Assembly: GCF_020889625.1 (NCBI RefSeq)
Contig: NZ_CP086380.1
Location: forward strand, 515,001 to 579,000
DNA from: Deinococcus radiophilus
GTDB lineage: Bacteria; Deinococcota; Deinococci; Deinococcales; Deinococcaceae
DNA length: 64,000 nucleotides
Direction: 5' to 3'
A program made the position numbers and the translations under genes. Below are positions 1-12,837 of this stretch, one piece after another. The notes beneath the pieces were generated by a model. The model was not told where the DNA came from. It saw only the letters and a list, made by a program, of their open reading frames with translations, and ran no database searches. Position 1 is the first letter of the stretch, and each line of letters begins with the position of its first letter.

Positions 1-664
1 GTGCCTTGTGGTCCTCTAGTTCGCCACTCTGCCGTACCGCTCCTAGCGCCAGCAGCGTTGCGACCACGTCACTCAGCCCGGCCAGTCCATACACCAGCTG
101 ATCGGTGCGGGTCAGGTCGTCGCTGAATCCCACCACCGGCAGCACATTGGTCGCCAAGACCCCCAGGGCCAGCGCCGCCGAGACGTTGAGCCAGTCGGTC
201 AGCTGGGCGCGGGCGGCGCTGCCTTCGTGTGGTCCTTTGTCGGCCCAGCGCACCATCCAGAAAAAGACCATGTACCCCGCAACGATGTTGGCGCCCGTGA
301 TGGTCAGGATGGCGGTCAGGGCTACCGGATGGGCCTGTACCACGCCGCTGATGACGGCCACCAGGGTCAGCCCCCACATCACGGTCCGGAAGGCGGTGAG
401 CAGAGGAAAACTCAGCCGCAGCGTCTGACGCACCCGGTCCAGATACTCGCCTCCGGCCACGCCGCGCCCCAGTGTCAGCCGCGCCAGCAGCAGCGCCCAC
501 CAGACCGTCAGCACGCCGCTGAAAAAGTTGTGCCCGGCGTCCAGTCCTTGCAGCAAGGGATTCAGCCCATCCTTGCCGAGCACGTACCCCGTGACCCAGA
601 AAAAGGCCAGCACTTGCAGCCCCAGGGCGACCAGTGCCGCCGTACGCCAGGTTTTGGGTGACAC
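1..664 (-). CDS. Polytopic membrane protein, C-terminus cut by window edge
   Basis: This frame is open from a GTG at 664-662 to the window edge (221 codons) and runs off the sequence before any stop. The protein is very hydrophobic, with about six membrane-spanning stretches near residues 8-30, 45-66, 86-111, 115-141, 156-177 and 189-208, joined by short loops. The GTG lies two bases after the gatB stop codon, so the gene is probably the downstream member of a gatB transcript and translationally coupled. I recognise no catalytic motif or family. Antisense frames in the same stretch lack this hydrophobic pattern. Confidence 0.7.
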   Translation of the reverse strand, partial: MSPKTWRTAALVALGLQVLAFFWVTGYVLGKDGLNPLLQGLDAGHNFFSGVLTVWWALLLARLTLGRGVAGGEYLDRVRQTLRLSFPLLTAFRTVMWGLTLVAVISGVVQAHPVALTAILTITGANIVAGYMVFFWMVRWADKGPHEGSAARAQLTDWLNVSAALALGVLATNVLPVVGFSDDLTRTDQLVYGLAGLSDVVATLLALGAVRQSGELEDHKA

Positions 665-666
665 CC

Positions 667-2106
667 TCAGCCCTCTAGTCGCTGGGTCAGCAGTTCGCGG
701 ACCTGGCCCGGATTGGCTTTGCCGCCGGTGGCCTTCATCACTGCGCCAAAGAGAGCGTTGATGGCTTTTTTATTGCCGCCCCGGACCTGCGCGGCGGTGC
801 CTGGGTCAGCGGCAATCGCTGCGTCCACCGCCGCTTCCAGCTCGCCTGCACCTGCCTGGCCCAGCAATCCGCGTGTTTCGGCCAGCGCACGGGGAGCCTG
901 GCCCAGCACCATGTCCGGCAGCAGGTCTTTGGCAGCGCGTCCGGTCAGGTCCCCGCTTTCGATCAGGGCGACCAGTTCGGCCAGGTGCTGCGGCTCCAGC
1001 GCTGAATCTTCCAGCGCCTGTTCGCCCAGCACGCCAGGCACTTCGGACAGCAGCCAGTTGCTCACCTTCTGGATGGGAGCCAGGCCGCCCTGCATGGCCG
1101 CGTCGAAAAAGCGGCTCAGGTTCACGTCCATGCTGATGGCGCGGGCGTCCGACTCGCGCAGGCCTGCGGCCAGGTAACGCTCTAGCTTTTGTGCAGGCAG
1201 CTCCGGCATCCGTGAGCGCACGTCCGCCACCCACGCGGAGGTGATGTGCAGCTCCGGCAGGTCCGGTTCGGCCATGTAGCGGTAATCGGCTTCGCCCTCC
1301 TTGGTCCGCATCAAGAAGGTCTTGCCGCCGCCCTCGTCCCAGCCGAGGGTGTCCTGGGTGATCGCTTCGCCTGCGGCCAGTCGGCGGGCCTGCCGCTGCC
1401 ACTCGTAGGTAATGGCCCGCTCCACGCTACGGAACGAGTTGAGGTTCTTGACCTCCACTTTGGTGCCCCACGGTTCACCGGGCTGGTGCAGGCTGATGTT
1501 CACGTCACAGCGCATCTGGCCGTCCTCTGGGCTGGCGTGGCTGACGCCCAGCGCCCGCGCGATGGCCTGCACCGTCTCCAAAAAGGCGCGGGCATGGGGA
1601 CCGCTCTTGATGTCCGGTTCCGTGACCATTTCAATCAGTGGCGTACCGGCGCGGTTCAGGTCCAGCTCGGAGTAGGGCGCGTAGGCGGGGTGCATCAGCT
1701 TGCCCGCGTCCTCTTCCAGATGCGCCCGCGTGATGCCCACCCGGCCACCCTCCACGTCCAGAAAACCGCCGTGCGCCACGGGCCTATCCCACTGCGACAG
1801 CTGAAAGTTCTTGGAGGAATCCGGGTAAAAGTAGTGCTTGCGGTGAAACTGCGTGACCCCTTCTACGGTGCAGTTCAGCCCCAGCCCGAAGCGCAGGGCC
1901 AGTTCCAGCGCCTCAGCGTTCAGCACCGGCAATGTGCCAGGCAGGCCCAAGCTGACGGGATCGGTGAAGGTATTGGGCTCAGCCCCGTGGTAGTCGGCGG
2001 GGCAGGCGCTGAGCAGCTTGGAGTGGGTCTGAAGTTGCAGGTGAACCTCCAGCCCGATCACGGCGCTGTAGCCGGTCTGCTGGAAAAGTGGGTCGGGCGC
2101 AGTCAT
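667..2106 (-). CDS. gatB: Asp/Glu-tRNA(Asn/Gln) amidotransferase subunit B
   Basis: GatB is the kinase and tRNA-binding subunit of GatCAB, which converts mischarged Asp-tRNA(Asn) or Glu-tRNA(Gln) to the amidated form in the cytoplasm. The protein has 479 residues, the usual GatB length. It opens with the GatB signature ([15 protein letters not shown]), followed by the catalytic cradle with the [16 protein letters not shown] segment, and ends in a YqeY-like tRNA-binding tail ([15 protein letters not shown]). The ATG at 2106 was chosen because longer frames add unrelated sequence and a TAAACT -10 box (2114-2119) sits 7 bases upstream with no Shine-Dalgarno. gatA and gatC are not in the window. 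In D. radiodurans GatCAB serves Asn-tRNA formation. Confidence 0.97.
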   Translation of the reverse strand: MTAPDPLFQQTGYSAVIGLEVHLQLQTHSKLLSACPADYHGAEPNTFTDPVSLGLPGTLPVLNAEALELALRFGLGLNCTVEGVTQFHRKHYFYPDSSKNFQLSQWDRPVAHGGFLDVEGGRVGITRAHLEEDAGKLMHPAYAPYSELDLNRAGTPLIEMVTEPDIKSGPHARAFLETVQAIARALGVSHASPEDGQMRCDVNISLHQPGEPWGTKVEVKNLNSFRSVERAITYEWQRQARRLAAGEAITQDTLGWDEGGGKTFLMRTKEGEADYRYMAEPDLPELHITSAWVADVRSRMPELPAQKLERYLAAGLRESDARAISMDVNLSRFFDAAMQGGLAPIQKVSNWLLSEVPGVLGEQALEDSALEPQHLAELVALIESGDLTGRAAKDLLPDMVLGQAPRALAETRGLLGQAGAGELEAAVDAAIAADPGTAAQVRGGNKKAINALFGAVMKATGGKANPGQVRELLTQRLEG

Positions 2107-2145
2107 GCCTAGCAGTTTAGGCGAGAATGACGCGGCCAGTCCAAG

Positions 2146-2178
2146 CAAAACAAAAGCCCCCCAGCCGGAGCTGAGGGG
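2146..2178 (-). terminator. Rho-independent terminator after the beta-helix gene
   Basis: Read on the minus strand, a 9-bp stem (2170-2178 with 2157-2165, one G-T pair) closes a 4-base loop and is followed by CTTTTGTTTTG. It lies between the 2225-2690 gene and the gatB promoter, so it separates the two transcripts. Confidence 0.7.
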
Positions 2179-2224
2179 AGGAGAGAAGAGGCGGTGCGGG
2201 CCTGCACCGAGCCTCAATGGTGGG

Positions 2225-2690
2225 TTAGCGCCAGCTGCGGCACTGCCCTTCGCGGTCCCCGCCAACCCGGTTGTTGCTAAAGCTGTAAGTCCAGCGGTTG
2301 CCCTCGCATTCCACGTCGCCGTCTACCTGGTTCCCGCTCAGCAACAGGCGGCCCCGGTTGTTTTCAAATTCTAGATTGCCGTCTACCATATTGCTGCGGA
2401 CTTCGGCTCCGGCCCCGTTTTCCAGAAGCAGGTTGCCGTTGATCACCGAAAAGCCGTAGCTGTTCTTGGCTTCAATGTTGCCCTCTACGGTGCTGCTCCG
2501 CAGGACCAGGCGGCCACCGCGTTCCACTTCGATGTTGCCCTTGATACGGCTACCCGTAATGGTGCAGGTTCCGCCGCTCACCTTGATATTGCCGTCAATG
2601 GTTTTGCCGGTAATCGGGCCATTGCAATTGATGTCGTCGGCCAGTGCGCTGGGCAGCAGCAAGGGGCAAGCTACTCAGTACTTTGTTCAT
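2225..2690 (-). pseudogene. Secreted beta-helix-like repeat protein with frameshifted signal peptide
   Basis: The 2662-2225 frame (145 codons from a TTG) encodes about six loose repeats of roughly 20 residues of the type G-N-hydrophobic-hydrophobic-x-(N/G), as in right-handed beta-helix or polymer-forming surface proteins. Cys pairs sit near both ends. The open frame starts in the middle of a signal peptide (LLLPSALA, then DD). An ATG at 2690 in another frame gives the missing start (MNKVLSSLP). Removing one C from the CCCC run at 2663-2666 joins the two into a normal export signal with an ALA cleavage site. So the gene is either frameshifted, phase-variable in a short C tract, or affected by a base-call error. 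Its function is not known. Confidence 0.6.
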
Positions 2691-2803
2691 GCCTCCATCC
2701 TAGAAACAGCTTTTGACCACAGGCTGAAAATTCTCCACTTTGCCCTAAAGTTTTCTTACTGGTCTTGCCAGCGACCATCCAGGTTGGCTGCTAGTCTGGG
2801 CGG

Positions 2804-3796
2804 GTGACTGATCCCGCGCCAGCTCTAGCTCCTGCCCCCGCGCCCAGTGCTGCGCCCACCGGAGTCACGGCTCTGGGCGGCAACCGTGCCGCGCTGACAC
2901 TCCTGGCGGTGCAGGCCCTGGGTGCTCCGCTGCTGATGCTCCAGTTCGGGCTGGACGCTGTGACTGCCTTCCTGATCAGCATCACGGTGAATGTACTGCT
3001 GCTGCTGACGGTCTTCGGGCGCGAGTTCGCTGCCCTGCGGGCCGATTCACGCTGGCGTACGCCACCCAACTGGAGCCTGGCGCTGGCTGTTTTTATCGTG
3101 GTGTTTATCGCTTCTCGCGCCTGGAGTGCGGTGGCCCTGTCATTTTTCCCGCAGTTGCCCAGCGCCGATACGGTGCAGGTGCTGACCGGGGCGGGCAGCG
3201 CGGCCTGGCTGCTGGTGCTCACCGGAGGCGTGCTGGTCCCAATCATTGAGGAAATCGCCTTCCGGGGCCTGATGCTGCGTGGCCACGAGCGGGCGGCTGG
3301 CTTCACTGTGGCGGCGCTCACCACCAGTGCGGCTTTTGCGCTGGCGCACGGTGCCCCGGTGAGTGTGATCGGTATCTTGCCGCTGGCCTATGTGCTGGCA
3401 CGATTGGCGCAGCACACTGGGAGTCTGTGGGACCCCGTGATCGTGCATGTGCTGAACAACGGCCTGGTCCTGGGGTTGGTCGTGGCACTGGGGGACCGCC
3501 TGCCGCTGGACGAGCTTTCCACGGCACAGAGTGAAGGTGCGCTGGAAAGCATGGGGCCGGCTGTGGGGCTGGGTGCCGCCGTCCTGGGTGCGGGGCTGCT
3601 GTGGGTGCTGCATCTGTGGCTGACTCCCAGGGTGGATCCCCAGAACCGCGCTGCCCCTGGTCCCTGGCTGAGCGGAGCCTACATCATCATCATTCTGTTC
3701 GGGCTGGTGTCGGCGGGGGCGACCTTTCCCGCCGTGGTGGACTGGGTGAGAGCAGCGGTGCAGGCCCTGCCACCCTTGCCTTTGCCTACGCGGTAG
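2804..3796 (+). CDS. CPBP family intramembrane metalloprotease
   Basis: This 330-residue membrane protein has the three CPBP (CAAX protease and bacteriocin-processing, Rce1-like) motifs. These are EExxFR-like EEIAFRG near residue 149, FALAHG near residue 183, and HVLNN near residue 218, which together supply the catalytic Glu and metal or substrate-binding His and Asn. About eight hydrophobic segments flank them. The extreme N-terminus is Ala/Pro-rich and the substrate is unknown. The start is a GTG with TAGTCT at 2792-2797, six bases upstream, pointing to a leaderless transcript. It converges on the DUF456 gene. Confidence 0.88.
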   Translation: MTDPAPALAPAPAPSAAPTGVTALGGNRAALTLLAVQALGAPLLMLQFGLDAVTAFLISITVNVLLLLTVFGREFAALRADSRWRTPPNWSLALAVFIVVFIASRAWSAVALSFFPQLPSADTVQVLTGAGSAAWLLVLTGGVLVPIIEEIAFRGLMLRGHERAAGFTVAALTTSAAFALAHGAPVSVIGILPLAYVLARLAQHTGSLWDPVIVHVLNNGLVLGLVVALGDRLPLDELSTAQSEGALESMGPAVGLGAAVLGAGLLWVLHLWLTPRVDPQNRAAPGPWLSGAYIIIILFGLVSAGATFPAVVDWVRAAVQALPPLPLPTR

Positions 3797-3813
3797 CGGT
3801 GATGCCCTGGGGA

Positions 3814-3851
3814 ATGGAGTGCCCTAGATCAGTCGGGGCGCTCCATATTTT
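3814..3851 (+). terminator. Terminator of the CPBP protease gene
   Basis: An 11-bp stem (3814-3824 with 3836-3846, one G-T pair) is followed by ATTTT, 18 bases after the protease stop. A second short repeat (TAGATCAG at 3825-3832 and CTGATCTA) overlaps it and runs into the stop codon of the convergent DUF456 gene. Confidence 0.65.
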
Positions 3852-3857
3852 CCTGAT

Positions 3858-4358
3858 CTAAAACAGACCCTGCGCCGGGCCCCAGAACCGCCACAGTGCC
3901 CAGACCCCAATCAGGAAATTCAGCACGAATTTGGCGGCCATGCCGGTCAGCAGGCCCACCAACGTACCGAAGGCGCTGCGGGCCGCTTCATCTACCGGGC
4001 GCCGGACCAGCAGCAGTTCGGCCAGAAACGCGCCCAGCAGCGGCCCCACCAGGATGCCCAGCGGCCCCAGCAACAGCCCGGCCAGGCTGCCGGCAACCGC
4101 GCCCCAGATGGCCTGTTTGCTGCCGCCGTATTTCCCGGCTCCCCAGGCCGAAGCCACGTTGTCCGCCAGGCTGGAGACGATGGTCAGCACCACCAGCACC
4201 GCTAGAAAGACCCCGTCTTGCCAGCCGCTGTAGCCCTGCAAAAAGACCCCGGCCACGCCGCCGATCAGCAGCAGGGCCGTGGCCGGAACCACCGGAATAA
4301 AGGTGCCGACCAGGGCGATTAGCCACAACACGAGGAAGACGACGAAGGCAAGCGACAT
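3858..4358 (-). CDS. DUF456 family membrane protein
   Basis: The 166-residue protein consists almost entirely of hydrophobic, Gly-rich segments, including the paired small-residue stretches typical of DUF456 (GTFIPVVPATALLLIGG near the N-terminus, then a Gly/Leu-rich LLLGPLGILVGPLLGAF). No enzymatic residue stands out and the family's role is unknown. An AGGGTA complement (TACCCT on the coding strand, 4365-4370) lies six bases before the ATG, and no Shine-Dalgarno is present. The gene is divergent from the MazG-like gene. Confidence 0.85.
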   Translation of the reverse strand: MSLAFVVFLVLWLIALVGTFIPVVPATALLLIGGVAGVFLQGYSGWQDGVFLAVLVVLTIVSSLADNVASAWGAGKYGGSKQAIWGAVAGSLAGLLLGPLGILVGPLLGAFLAELLLVRRPVDEAARSAFGTLVGLLTGMAAKFVLNFLIGVWALWRFWGPAQGLF

Positions 4359-4414
4359 GGCTGCAGGGTAGCGCCCGGAGTGGGAGAGATGCCATTTGAG
4401 ATACAGTGCTGTTC

Positions 4415-4696
4415 ATGCCCAAGCTCGTCCGTGACCGCATTCCTGAGCTGTTTGGCGGGACGGCTCAGCCCCTGGGAGAGGCTGAGTACCGCACTGCCCT
4501 GCGCGCCAAACTGCAAGAAGAAGTCCAGGAATATCTGCAGTCGGGCGAGGTGATGGAACTGGCCGACGTGCTGGAAGTGGTCTATGCCCTCTCCGAACTG
4601 GATGAGGTAGACCCAGCCCGCTTGGAAATCCTGCAGTCTGAGAAAGCCGCAGAACGTGGTGCGTTCCGGCGGCGGTTGTGGTGGTCACCCGACTGA
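4415..4696 (+). CDS. MazG-like nucleotide pyrophosphohydrolase (phosphoribosyl-ATP pyrophosphohydrolase-like)
   Basis: This 93-residue protein opens with the family signature [10 protein letters not shown] and contains the metal-binding helix pattern [25 protein letters not shown], the ExxE...ExxD arrangement that binds Mg2+ in all-alpha NTP pyrophosphohydrolases. It most likely hydrolyses a nucleoside triphosphate or modified nucleotide as a house-cleaning enzyme. It is unlikely to be HisE because no his genes are nearby. The ATG at 4415 was preferred over an in-frame GTG at 4406 because TACAGT (4402-4407) sits seven bases before the ATG, which predicts a leaderless start. Confidence 0.85.
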   Translation: MPKLVRDRIPELFGGTAQPLGEAEYRTALRAKLQEEVQEYLQSGEVMELADVLEVVYALSELDEVDPARLEILQSEKAAERGAFRRRLWWSPD

Positions 4697-4761
4697 GTTG
4701 CTCTCAGCTGTCCCCCAGCGCGTGTCTCAATATCCGGGCCAGGCCGCGTTATCCTAAGGCC

Positions 4762-5943
4762 ATGTCAAAAGCTGTGATTGTGGCGGCGTCCCGCACGCCG
4801 GTCGGAAAATTGCTGGGTGCCCTGAGTGATGTGAGCGCAGTAGAACTGGGCACGGTTACCCTGGCCGAAACCCTGAGGCGCTCTGGCGTGGACCCCGCCC
4901 ACGTCGAAGAGGTCATCATGGGTCAGGTCGTGCAGGCGGGCAGTGGACAGGCTCCAGCCCGTCAGGCCGCCATCGCGGCGGGCATTCCCCCCGAAGCAGG
5001 CGCCCTGACCGTGAATAAAGTCTGCGGTTCGGGTCTCAAGTCGGTCATTCTGGCCGCCCAGAGCATCCGCGCCGGGGATCAGCGGGTCGTGCTGGCTGGC
5101 GGCATGGAAAGCATGAGCAACGCTCCCTACCTGCTGCCCGGTGCCCGCAAGGGCTACCGTCTGGGGCACGCACAGGCGCAGGACGCCAACATGTTTGATG
5201 GCCTGTGGTGCTCCATCAACGACGAGGGCATGGGCATGACCGCTGAGCGCGTGGCCGAGAAGTACGGCGTCACCCGCGAGGAGCAGGACGCCTTCGCCAC
5301 TGCCAGCCACCAGAAGGCGGTGGCGGCGAGCACGGAGGGCCGCTTCAAGGACGAAATCGTGCCGGTGACCGTCCGGGGCCGCAAGGGGGACACCGTGGTG
5401 GATACTGACGAAGGCCCCCGCAGCGACACCAGCGAAGAGACTCTGGCCCGCCTCAAGCCCGCCTTCAAACAGGGCGGCAGCGTGACCGCCGGCAACGCCC
5501 CCGGTCTGAACGACGGGGCTGCCAGCCTGATGGTGGTCAGCGAGGAGTATGCCCAGGCGCATGGCCTCAAGCCCCTGGCCGAAATCGTGGATTACGCCAC
5601 CGGCGGCCTGGACCCCAAATGGATCATGATGACCCCGGTGCCTGCCACCCAGAAATTGCTTGAGAAGCTGAGCCTCAGCGCGGGCGACGTGGACCTGTGG
5701 GAACTGAACGAAGCCTTCAGCGTGCAGAGCCTGGCCGTCAGCCGTGAACTGGGCCTGGACCTGGGCCGCGTAAACGTGAACGGCGGCGCCGTGGCGCTGG
5801 GCCACCCCATCGGCGCCAGCGGCGCACGTATTCTGGTCACGCTGCTGCACGCTCTGCAGCAGCAGGACAAGGAGTTCGGTGTGGCGACCCTGTGCATGGG
5901 CGGCGGCAACGGCCTGGCGCTGGCCGTCAAGCGGTTGGACTGA
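4762..5943 (+). CDS. Acetyl-CoA C-acetyltransferase (thiolase)
   Basis: A complete 393-residue thiolase. It condenses two acetyl-CoA to acetoacetyl-CoA or runs the reverse thiolysis, in the cytoplasm. The nucleophilic Cys is in [10 protein letters not shown] (near residue 88), the catalytic His in [10 protein letters not shown], and the second Cys in LCMGGGNG at the C-terminus. A TATCCT -10 box (4750-4755) is six bases from the ATG. A 3-hydroxybutyryl-CoA dehydrogenase lies 0.8 kb downstream on the same strand, so the pair probably works in short-chain acyl-CoA metabolism (butanoate, PHB or beta-oxidation). No crotonase gene is in the window. Confidence 0.96.
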   Translation: MSKAVIVAASRTPVGKLLGALSDVSAVELGTVTLAETLRRSGVDPAHVEEVIMGQVVQAGSGQAPARQAAIAAGIPPEAGALTVNKVCGSGLKSVILAAQSIRAGDQRVVLAGGMESMSNAPYLLPGARKGYRLGHAQAQDANMFDGLWCSINDEGMGMTAERVAEKYGVTREEQDAFATASHQKAVAASTEGRFKDEIVPVTVRGRKGDTVVDTDEGPRSDTSEETLARLKPAFKQGGSVTAGNAPGLNDGAASLMVVSEEYAQAHGLKPLAEIVDYATGGLDPKWIMMTPVPATQKLLEKLSLSAGDVDLWELNEAFSVQSLAVSRELGLDLGRVNVNGGAVALGHPIGASGARILVTLLHALQQQDKEFGVATLCMGGGNGLALAVKRLD

Positions 5944-5944
5944 G

Positions 5945-6262
5945 ATGAGCGAAGTGCCTACCCTCTGGGTCGCCCACAGCCGCTACCTCAGGACCGGGGA
6001 CGAGCTGACCGCCACCACGCCGCAGCACCGCGAGTGGCTGGATCAGCACTACCGCAGCGGCGTCTTCCTGACCAGTGGTCGCAAGCAAGACGGCACGGGC
6101 GGCGTGCTGATCTGCCGGTCCGACAGTGAGCAGCAACTTCGCGACCTGTTTGCCGGAGATCCTTTTGTGCAGGGCGGCTTTGCCGAGTACACCTATATTC
6201 CCTTTACCCCGGTCAAGCGGGGGAGGGCGCTAGAGCTGGACGGCGTGCCGCTGGTGGAGTGA
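5945..6262 (+). CDS. YciI-like protein
   Basis: The 105-residue protein matches the YCII-related fold: a small ferredoxin-like domain with WLDQHYRSGVFLTSGRKQDGTGGVLI, a late FAEYTYIPFTPVKRG segment, and the conserved Gly/Asp pattern. In the family a His-Asp pair forms a putative active site, but the reaction is unknown. It starts one base after the thiolase stop and overlaps the next gene at ATGA, so it belongs to the thiolase operon. Confidence 0.8.
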   Translation: MSEVPTLWVAHSRYLRTGDELTATTPQHREWLDQHYRSGVFLTSGRKQDGTGGVLICRSDSEQQLRDLFAGDPFVQGGFAEYTYIPFTPVKRGRALELDGVPLVE

Positions 6263-6720
6263 TGCCCGGTCAGGTGACATTGAGGGGCTTCGGGATGGTG
6301 GTCAATGACTACGAGTTTCCAGAGGCCCCGGTTACTGAAGGCAGTTACGACGCCAACTGGCTGGAGGTAGAGGTCAGCATTCAGACGGACCTGGGCGGCC
6401 TGCGGATGACCGAAGCCTGTGTGCTGACCTGGGAACTGGCGGGGTTGGCGGACCAGTTAGACGTCCTGGCCGCGCCACAGTTGCATGGACGCTGGCAAGC
6501 GGAGTTGAACCCGCTGGAGCCTTATTTCAGATTACGGTTCGTGCAGGATGAGACAGGGCTATTTTTCACCGCTACGCTGACTGCCCACGACACAGATTTG
6601 ATCCAGAGCCATAAGGCGCAGTGGGAGATCGACCCAGCGGAACTTGAAGCGTTTCGCCAGCAACTGGCAGGTGTGATGCAAGTATTTCCGGTCAGAGGAA
6701 AGGCTTTCCTAGCCAGATGA
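6262..6720 (+). CDS. Small cytosolic protein, WapI-immunity-like
   Basis: 152 residues with no signal peptide or membrane segment. The N-terminal pattern (NDYEFP, then YDANWLEVEVSI) and the predicted beta-rich layout resemble small proteins annotated as WapI-family immunity proteins, but I see no WapA-like toxin nearby, so a toxin-neutralising role here is only a guess. The ATG overlaps the stop of the YciI-like gene (ATGA), and the hbd gene follows within 40 bases, so it is co-transcribed with acyl-CoA genes. Confidence 0.6.
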   Translation: MPGQVTLRGFGMVVNDYEFPEAPVTEGSYDANWLEVEVSIQTDLGGLRMTEACVLTWELAGLADQLDVLAAPQLHGRWQAELNPLEPYFRLRFVQDETGLFFTATLTAHDTDLIQSHKAQWEIDPAELEAFRQQLAGVMQVFPVRGKAFLAR

Positions 6721-6759
6721 ACATTCGGCTCTCAGACCGAGCAAGAAGGAGTGACAACT

Positions 6760-7599
<840 letters not shown>

Positions 7600-7615
7600 G
7601 TGGCACTCCAAAGAG

Positions 7616-7650
7616 GGCGCGGTGGCGGGCAGCTTCCGCGCCTTTCTTTT
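7616..7650 (+). terminator. Terminator of the thiolase-hbd operon
   Basis: GGCGCGG (7616-7622) pairs with CCGCGCC (7636-7642) and is followed by TTTCTTTT. It sits 17 bases after the hbd stop and abuts the stop codon of the convergent GNAT gene. Confidence 0.75.
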
Positions 7651-8178
7651 CTACTCCTCCCCATGCCCCGGCGCGTCCATTTCCTGCAGGCGCCGCACCA
7701 GAAACACCACATCCAACCACCGCCCGAACTTGTGCCCCACCTGCGGCAGCCGTCCGCATTCGCGGAAGCCAAAACCCTCATGAAAGCGGATACTGCCGTC
7801 ATTTTCTCCGTCCACTCCGCCGATCATGGAGTGGTATCCATCTGCCGTAGCCTGAGCGATCAGCGCCTCTAGGAGTTGGCTGCCAGTGCCCTGTCCCTGC
7901 GCAGCCGGAGCCAGATAGACCGAGTGTTCCACCGTGCGGCTGTAGCCCAGCCGGGGCCGAAATGGGCCGTAACTGGCCCAGCCCAGCACCTCGCCGCCGT
8001 CACCCACGCCCACCAGCACCGGGAAGCCGCCCGCTTGCCGCTCGGCAAACCAGACCTGGCGGCTCTCCAGGCTGACCGGGGTATGGTCGTAGGTGGCGGT
8101 GGTGTGCAGCACGGCATGGTTGTAGATGTCTAGGATGGCCGGGAGGTCGGCGGGGGTGGCCGGGCGAATCTGGGGCAT
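7651..8178 (-). CDS. GNAT N-acetyltransferase, phosphinothricin-acetyltransferase-like
   Basis: 175 residues forming one GNAT domain. It has the N-terminal [17 protein letters not shown] motif shared with PAT/Bar-type and L-methionine sulfoximine acetyltransferases, the acetyl-CoA binding loop in [13 protein letters not shown] (motif A, R/QxxGxG/A), and the late [20 protein letters not shown] segment typical of this subgroup. It probably acetylates an amino group of a small molecule. The ATG at 8178 was chosen because homology to the family starts at MPQIRPA; longer frames add unrelated sequence. Confidence 0.88.
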   Translation of the reverse strand: MPQIRPATPADLPAILDIYNHAVLHTTATYDHTPVSLESRQVWFAERQAGGFPVLVGVGDGGEVLGWASYGPFRPRLGYSRTVEHSVYLAPAAQGQGTGSQLLEALIAQATADGYHSMIGGVDGENDGSIRFHEGFGFRECGRLPQVGHKFGRWLDVVFLVRRLQEMDAPGHGEE

Positions 8179-8312
8179 GCTCAAGCATTGGGCCGGGGCT
8201 GGGCGGCTGTCAAGCGCTTCCGTTGCGGGACCTGCCTGCTTGGCCGGGGGCCGGCGCTCCATGCCAGCACCTCCGCGCACCCCATATCAGGCCTCAGGCC
8301 TCCGACTTCATC

Positions 8313-8342
8313 AAAAAAAGCCCCAACCAAGCAGCCGGGGCT
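8313..8342 (-). terminator. Terminator of typA
   Basis: On the minus strand, AGCCCC (8342-8337) pairs with GGGGCT (8324-8319) across a 12-base loop and is followed by seven T residues. It lies just after the typA stop. Confidence 0.75.
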
Positions 8343-8359
8343 ATTGTCGCAGAGGGGCT

Positions 8360-10141
<1,782 letters not shown>

Positions 10142-10430
10142 AAGGTTCTCCTTGAGAAAAGCCCCTCTCGTTGTCCCGTCAAAAGTAGCGGTCCCGGTTG
10201 TGCTGGCCTGGGACTGCGGGAGAGTGAAACGAGAGGCTGGGGCTGAATGGCGCAGGCACACGAAAAGGCCCACCGAAAAGGTCTGGCCGTGAGTGTCGGC
10301 ACAGCAGGCGGGCCACACAGCCTCACAGTGTATCAAAAGTGAGCCCCCGGCGCGTCATTCCAGGGTCATGGGCCGGGGGAAAAATGGAAGTCGTTTGCTG
10401 CAGCAGGAGAGAAACGGCCGGGGCTGTTCC
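10142..10430. other. typA upstream spacer
   Basis: This 289-bp region between typA and the DUF1028 gene should hold the typA promoter, read leftwards. I see the typA ribosome site at its left edge. I see no convincing -35/-10 pair, repeat or small gene. Confidence 0.4.
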
Positions 10431-11330
<900 letters not shown>

Positions 11331-11353
11331 GGTCTGGCCTCCTTGAAAGAGCA

Positions 11354-11388
11354 GACGGAAAAGACCCGGCTTGTCGGCCTTTTCCGTC
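11354..11388 (-). terminator. Hairpin between glgC and the DUF1028 gene
   Basis: GACGGAAAAG (11354-11363) and CTTTTCCGTC (11379-11388) form a perfect 10-bp stem around a 15-base loop, 13 bases after the glgC stop in the direction of transcription. There is no T tract beyond the stem, so it could be a weak terminator or an mRNA-stability hairpin. Confidence 0.45.
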
Positions 11389-11401
11389 CTGACGGCTGGG
11401 T

Positions 11402-12652
11402 TCAGTTCCGCTGAAAGATAAAGCCCTTGGGCACCACCACCACGCCGCCTTCGCTGACGGTCAGGCCGCGCGCGCGGTCATGCTCGTGGTTGTAACCGAT
11501 CTTGGTGTTGGGCGGAATCTCCACGTCCTTGTCCACGATGACCTGCCGCAGCTGGCAGCCCCGGCCCACATTCACCGAGTCGAACAGCACGCACTGCTCC
11601 ACCAACGAGTAAGAATTGATCCGCACGTCGCGTCCCAGCACCGAGTCGCGCACCGTGCCGCCCGAGACGATGACGCCCCCGGCCATGATGGTGTTGAACG
11701 CCTGCCCCTTGCGCCCTTCGGACTCGTGGACGAACTTGACCGGAGGGCTGAACTCGGAGGTCGTTCGTAGCGGCCACTTGGAGTTGTACAGGCCGTACTC
11801 CGGATTCACCGAGATCAGGTCCATGTTGGCCTCGAAGTAGGCGTCGATGGTCCCCACGTCGCGCCAGTAGGAGTTGGGCAGGTCCTGACCGGGAATCGTG
11901 TTCTGGTGAAAGTCGTAGGCGTGCACGTGATAATCGCTGCGTAGCGCATAAGGAATCACGTCCTGCCCGAAGTCGAAGCCCTGATCGTCGGCGTTGATGG
12001 AGTAGTCCAGCAGTTCCATCAGGGCGCGGCGGCTGAAAATATAGTTGCCCATCGAGGTGAGCGAAACTTCGGGATCGTCCGGAGTGCCAGGCGGGTCGCT
12101 GGGCTTTTCGAGAAATTCGGTCACGCGGTTCTCGCCGTCCACCTGCATGACCCCGAAGCGGTGCGCCTCGGAGCGTGACATGGGGAAAGCGGCGATGCTC
12201 ACGTCGGCGCGGGCCGCGATGTGCTGCTCCAGCATGTGCTCCAGGTTCATCTTGTAGATGTGATCGCCGCTCAGGATGGCGATGTAGTCGGCGTCGAAGT
12301 CCTCTACCAGATTGAGGTTCTGATACACCGAGTCGGCGGTGCCCCGGTACCACGCGGACCCCAGTTCCTCGTACAGGGTCATCTGCGCCGGAACCACCGT
12401 GACAAAGTAGTCGGGCAAAAAAGACCCGAAGCGCCAGCCGCGCGAAATGTGCTCGGTGAGGCTCTGCGCCTTGTACTGGGTCAGCACGTACACCGAAAAA
12501 ATGCCTGAGTTGATCAGGTTGTTGATGGCAAAGTCAATGATGCGGTACTTGCCGCCGAACGGCACCGAGGGCTTGGAGCGCAGCGAGGTCAGCGGGGCCA
12601 GCCGCGACCCCTGACCGCCTGCGAGGATAATGCCGAGAACACGTGGTTTCAT
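11402..12652 (-). CDS. glgC: Glucose-1-phosphate adenylyltransferase
   Basis: GlgC makes ADP-glucose from ATP and glucose-1-phosphate, the first committed step of glycogen synthesis. The 416-residue protein has the nucleotidyl-transferase loop [11 protein letters not shown], the substrate segment [15 protein letters not shown], and [14 protein letters not shown]-terminal left-handed beta-helix with hexapeptide-like repeats carries allosteric sites in bacterial GlgC. The ATG at 12652 is preceded by AAAGGAAC. No glgA or glgB is nearby. The 0.4-kb upstream spacer contains the 27-bp repeat array. Confidence 0.96.
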   Translation of the reverse strand: MKPRVLGIILAGGQGSRLAPLTSLRSKPSVPFGGKYRIIDFAINNLINSGIFSVYVLTQYKAQSLTEHISRGWRFGSFLPDYFVTVVPAQMTLYEELGSAWYRGTADSVYQNLNLVEDFDADYIAILSGDHIYKMNLEHMLEQHIAARADVSIAAFPMSRSEAHRFGVMQVDGENRVTEFLEKPSDPPGTPDDPEVSLTSMGNYIFSRRALMELLDYSINADDQGFDFGQDVIPYALRSDYHVHAYDFHQNTIPGQDLPNSYWRDVGTIDAYFEANMDLISVNPEYGLYNSKWPLRTTSEFSPPVKFVHESEGRKGQAFNTIMAGGVIVSGGTVRDSVLGRDVRINSYSLVEQCVLFDSVNVGRGCQLRQVIVDKDVEIPPNTKIGYNHEHDRARGLTVSEGGVVVVPKGFIFQRN

Positions 12653-12837
12653 GATTGCTGTTCCTTTCGGGTTCCCTGCCATTCACGGTCTAGACCAGTG
12701 CCAGCCGCGAGGTCTGAGTGCCGCAGTGGACTGGTTTCAGACATCGAAAACATGCGGTAGAGGAGATTTGTTTCATCCTAGCGGCCTGCCCGGAGCCTGT
12801 GGATGCATCAGGGCAGCCTAGTCATTCATCTGGCCTT

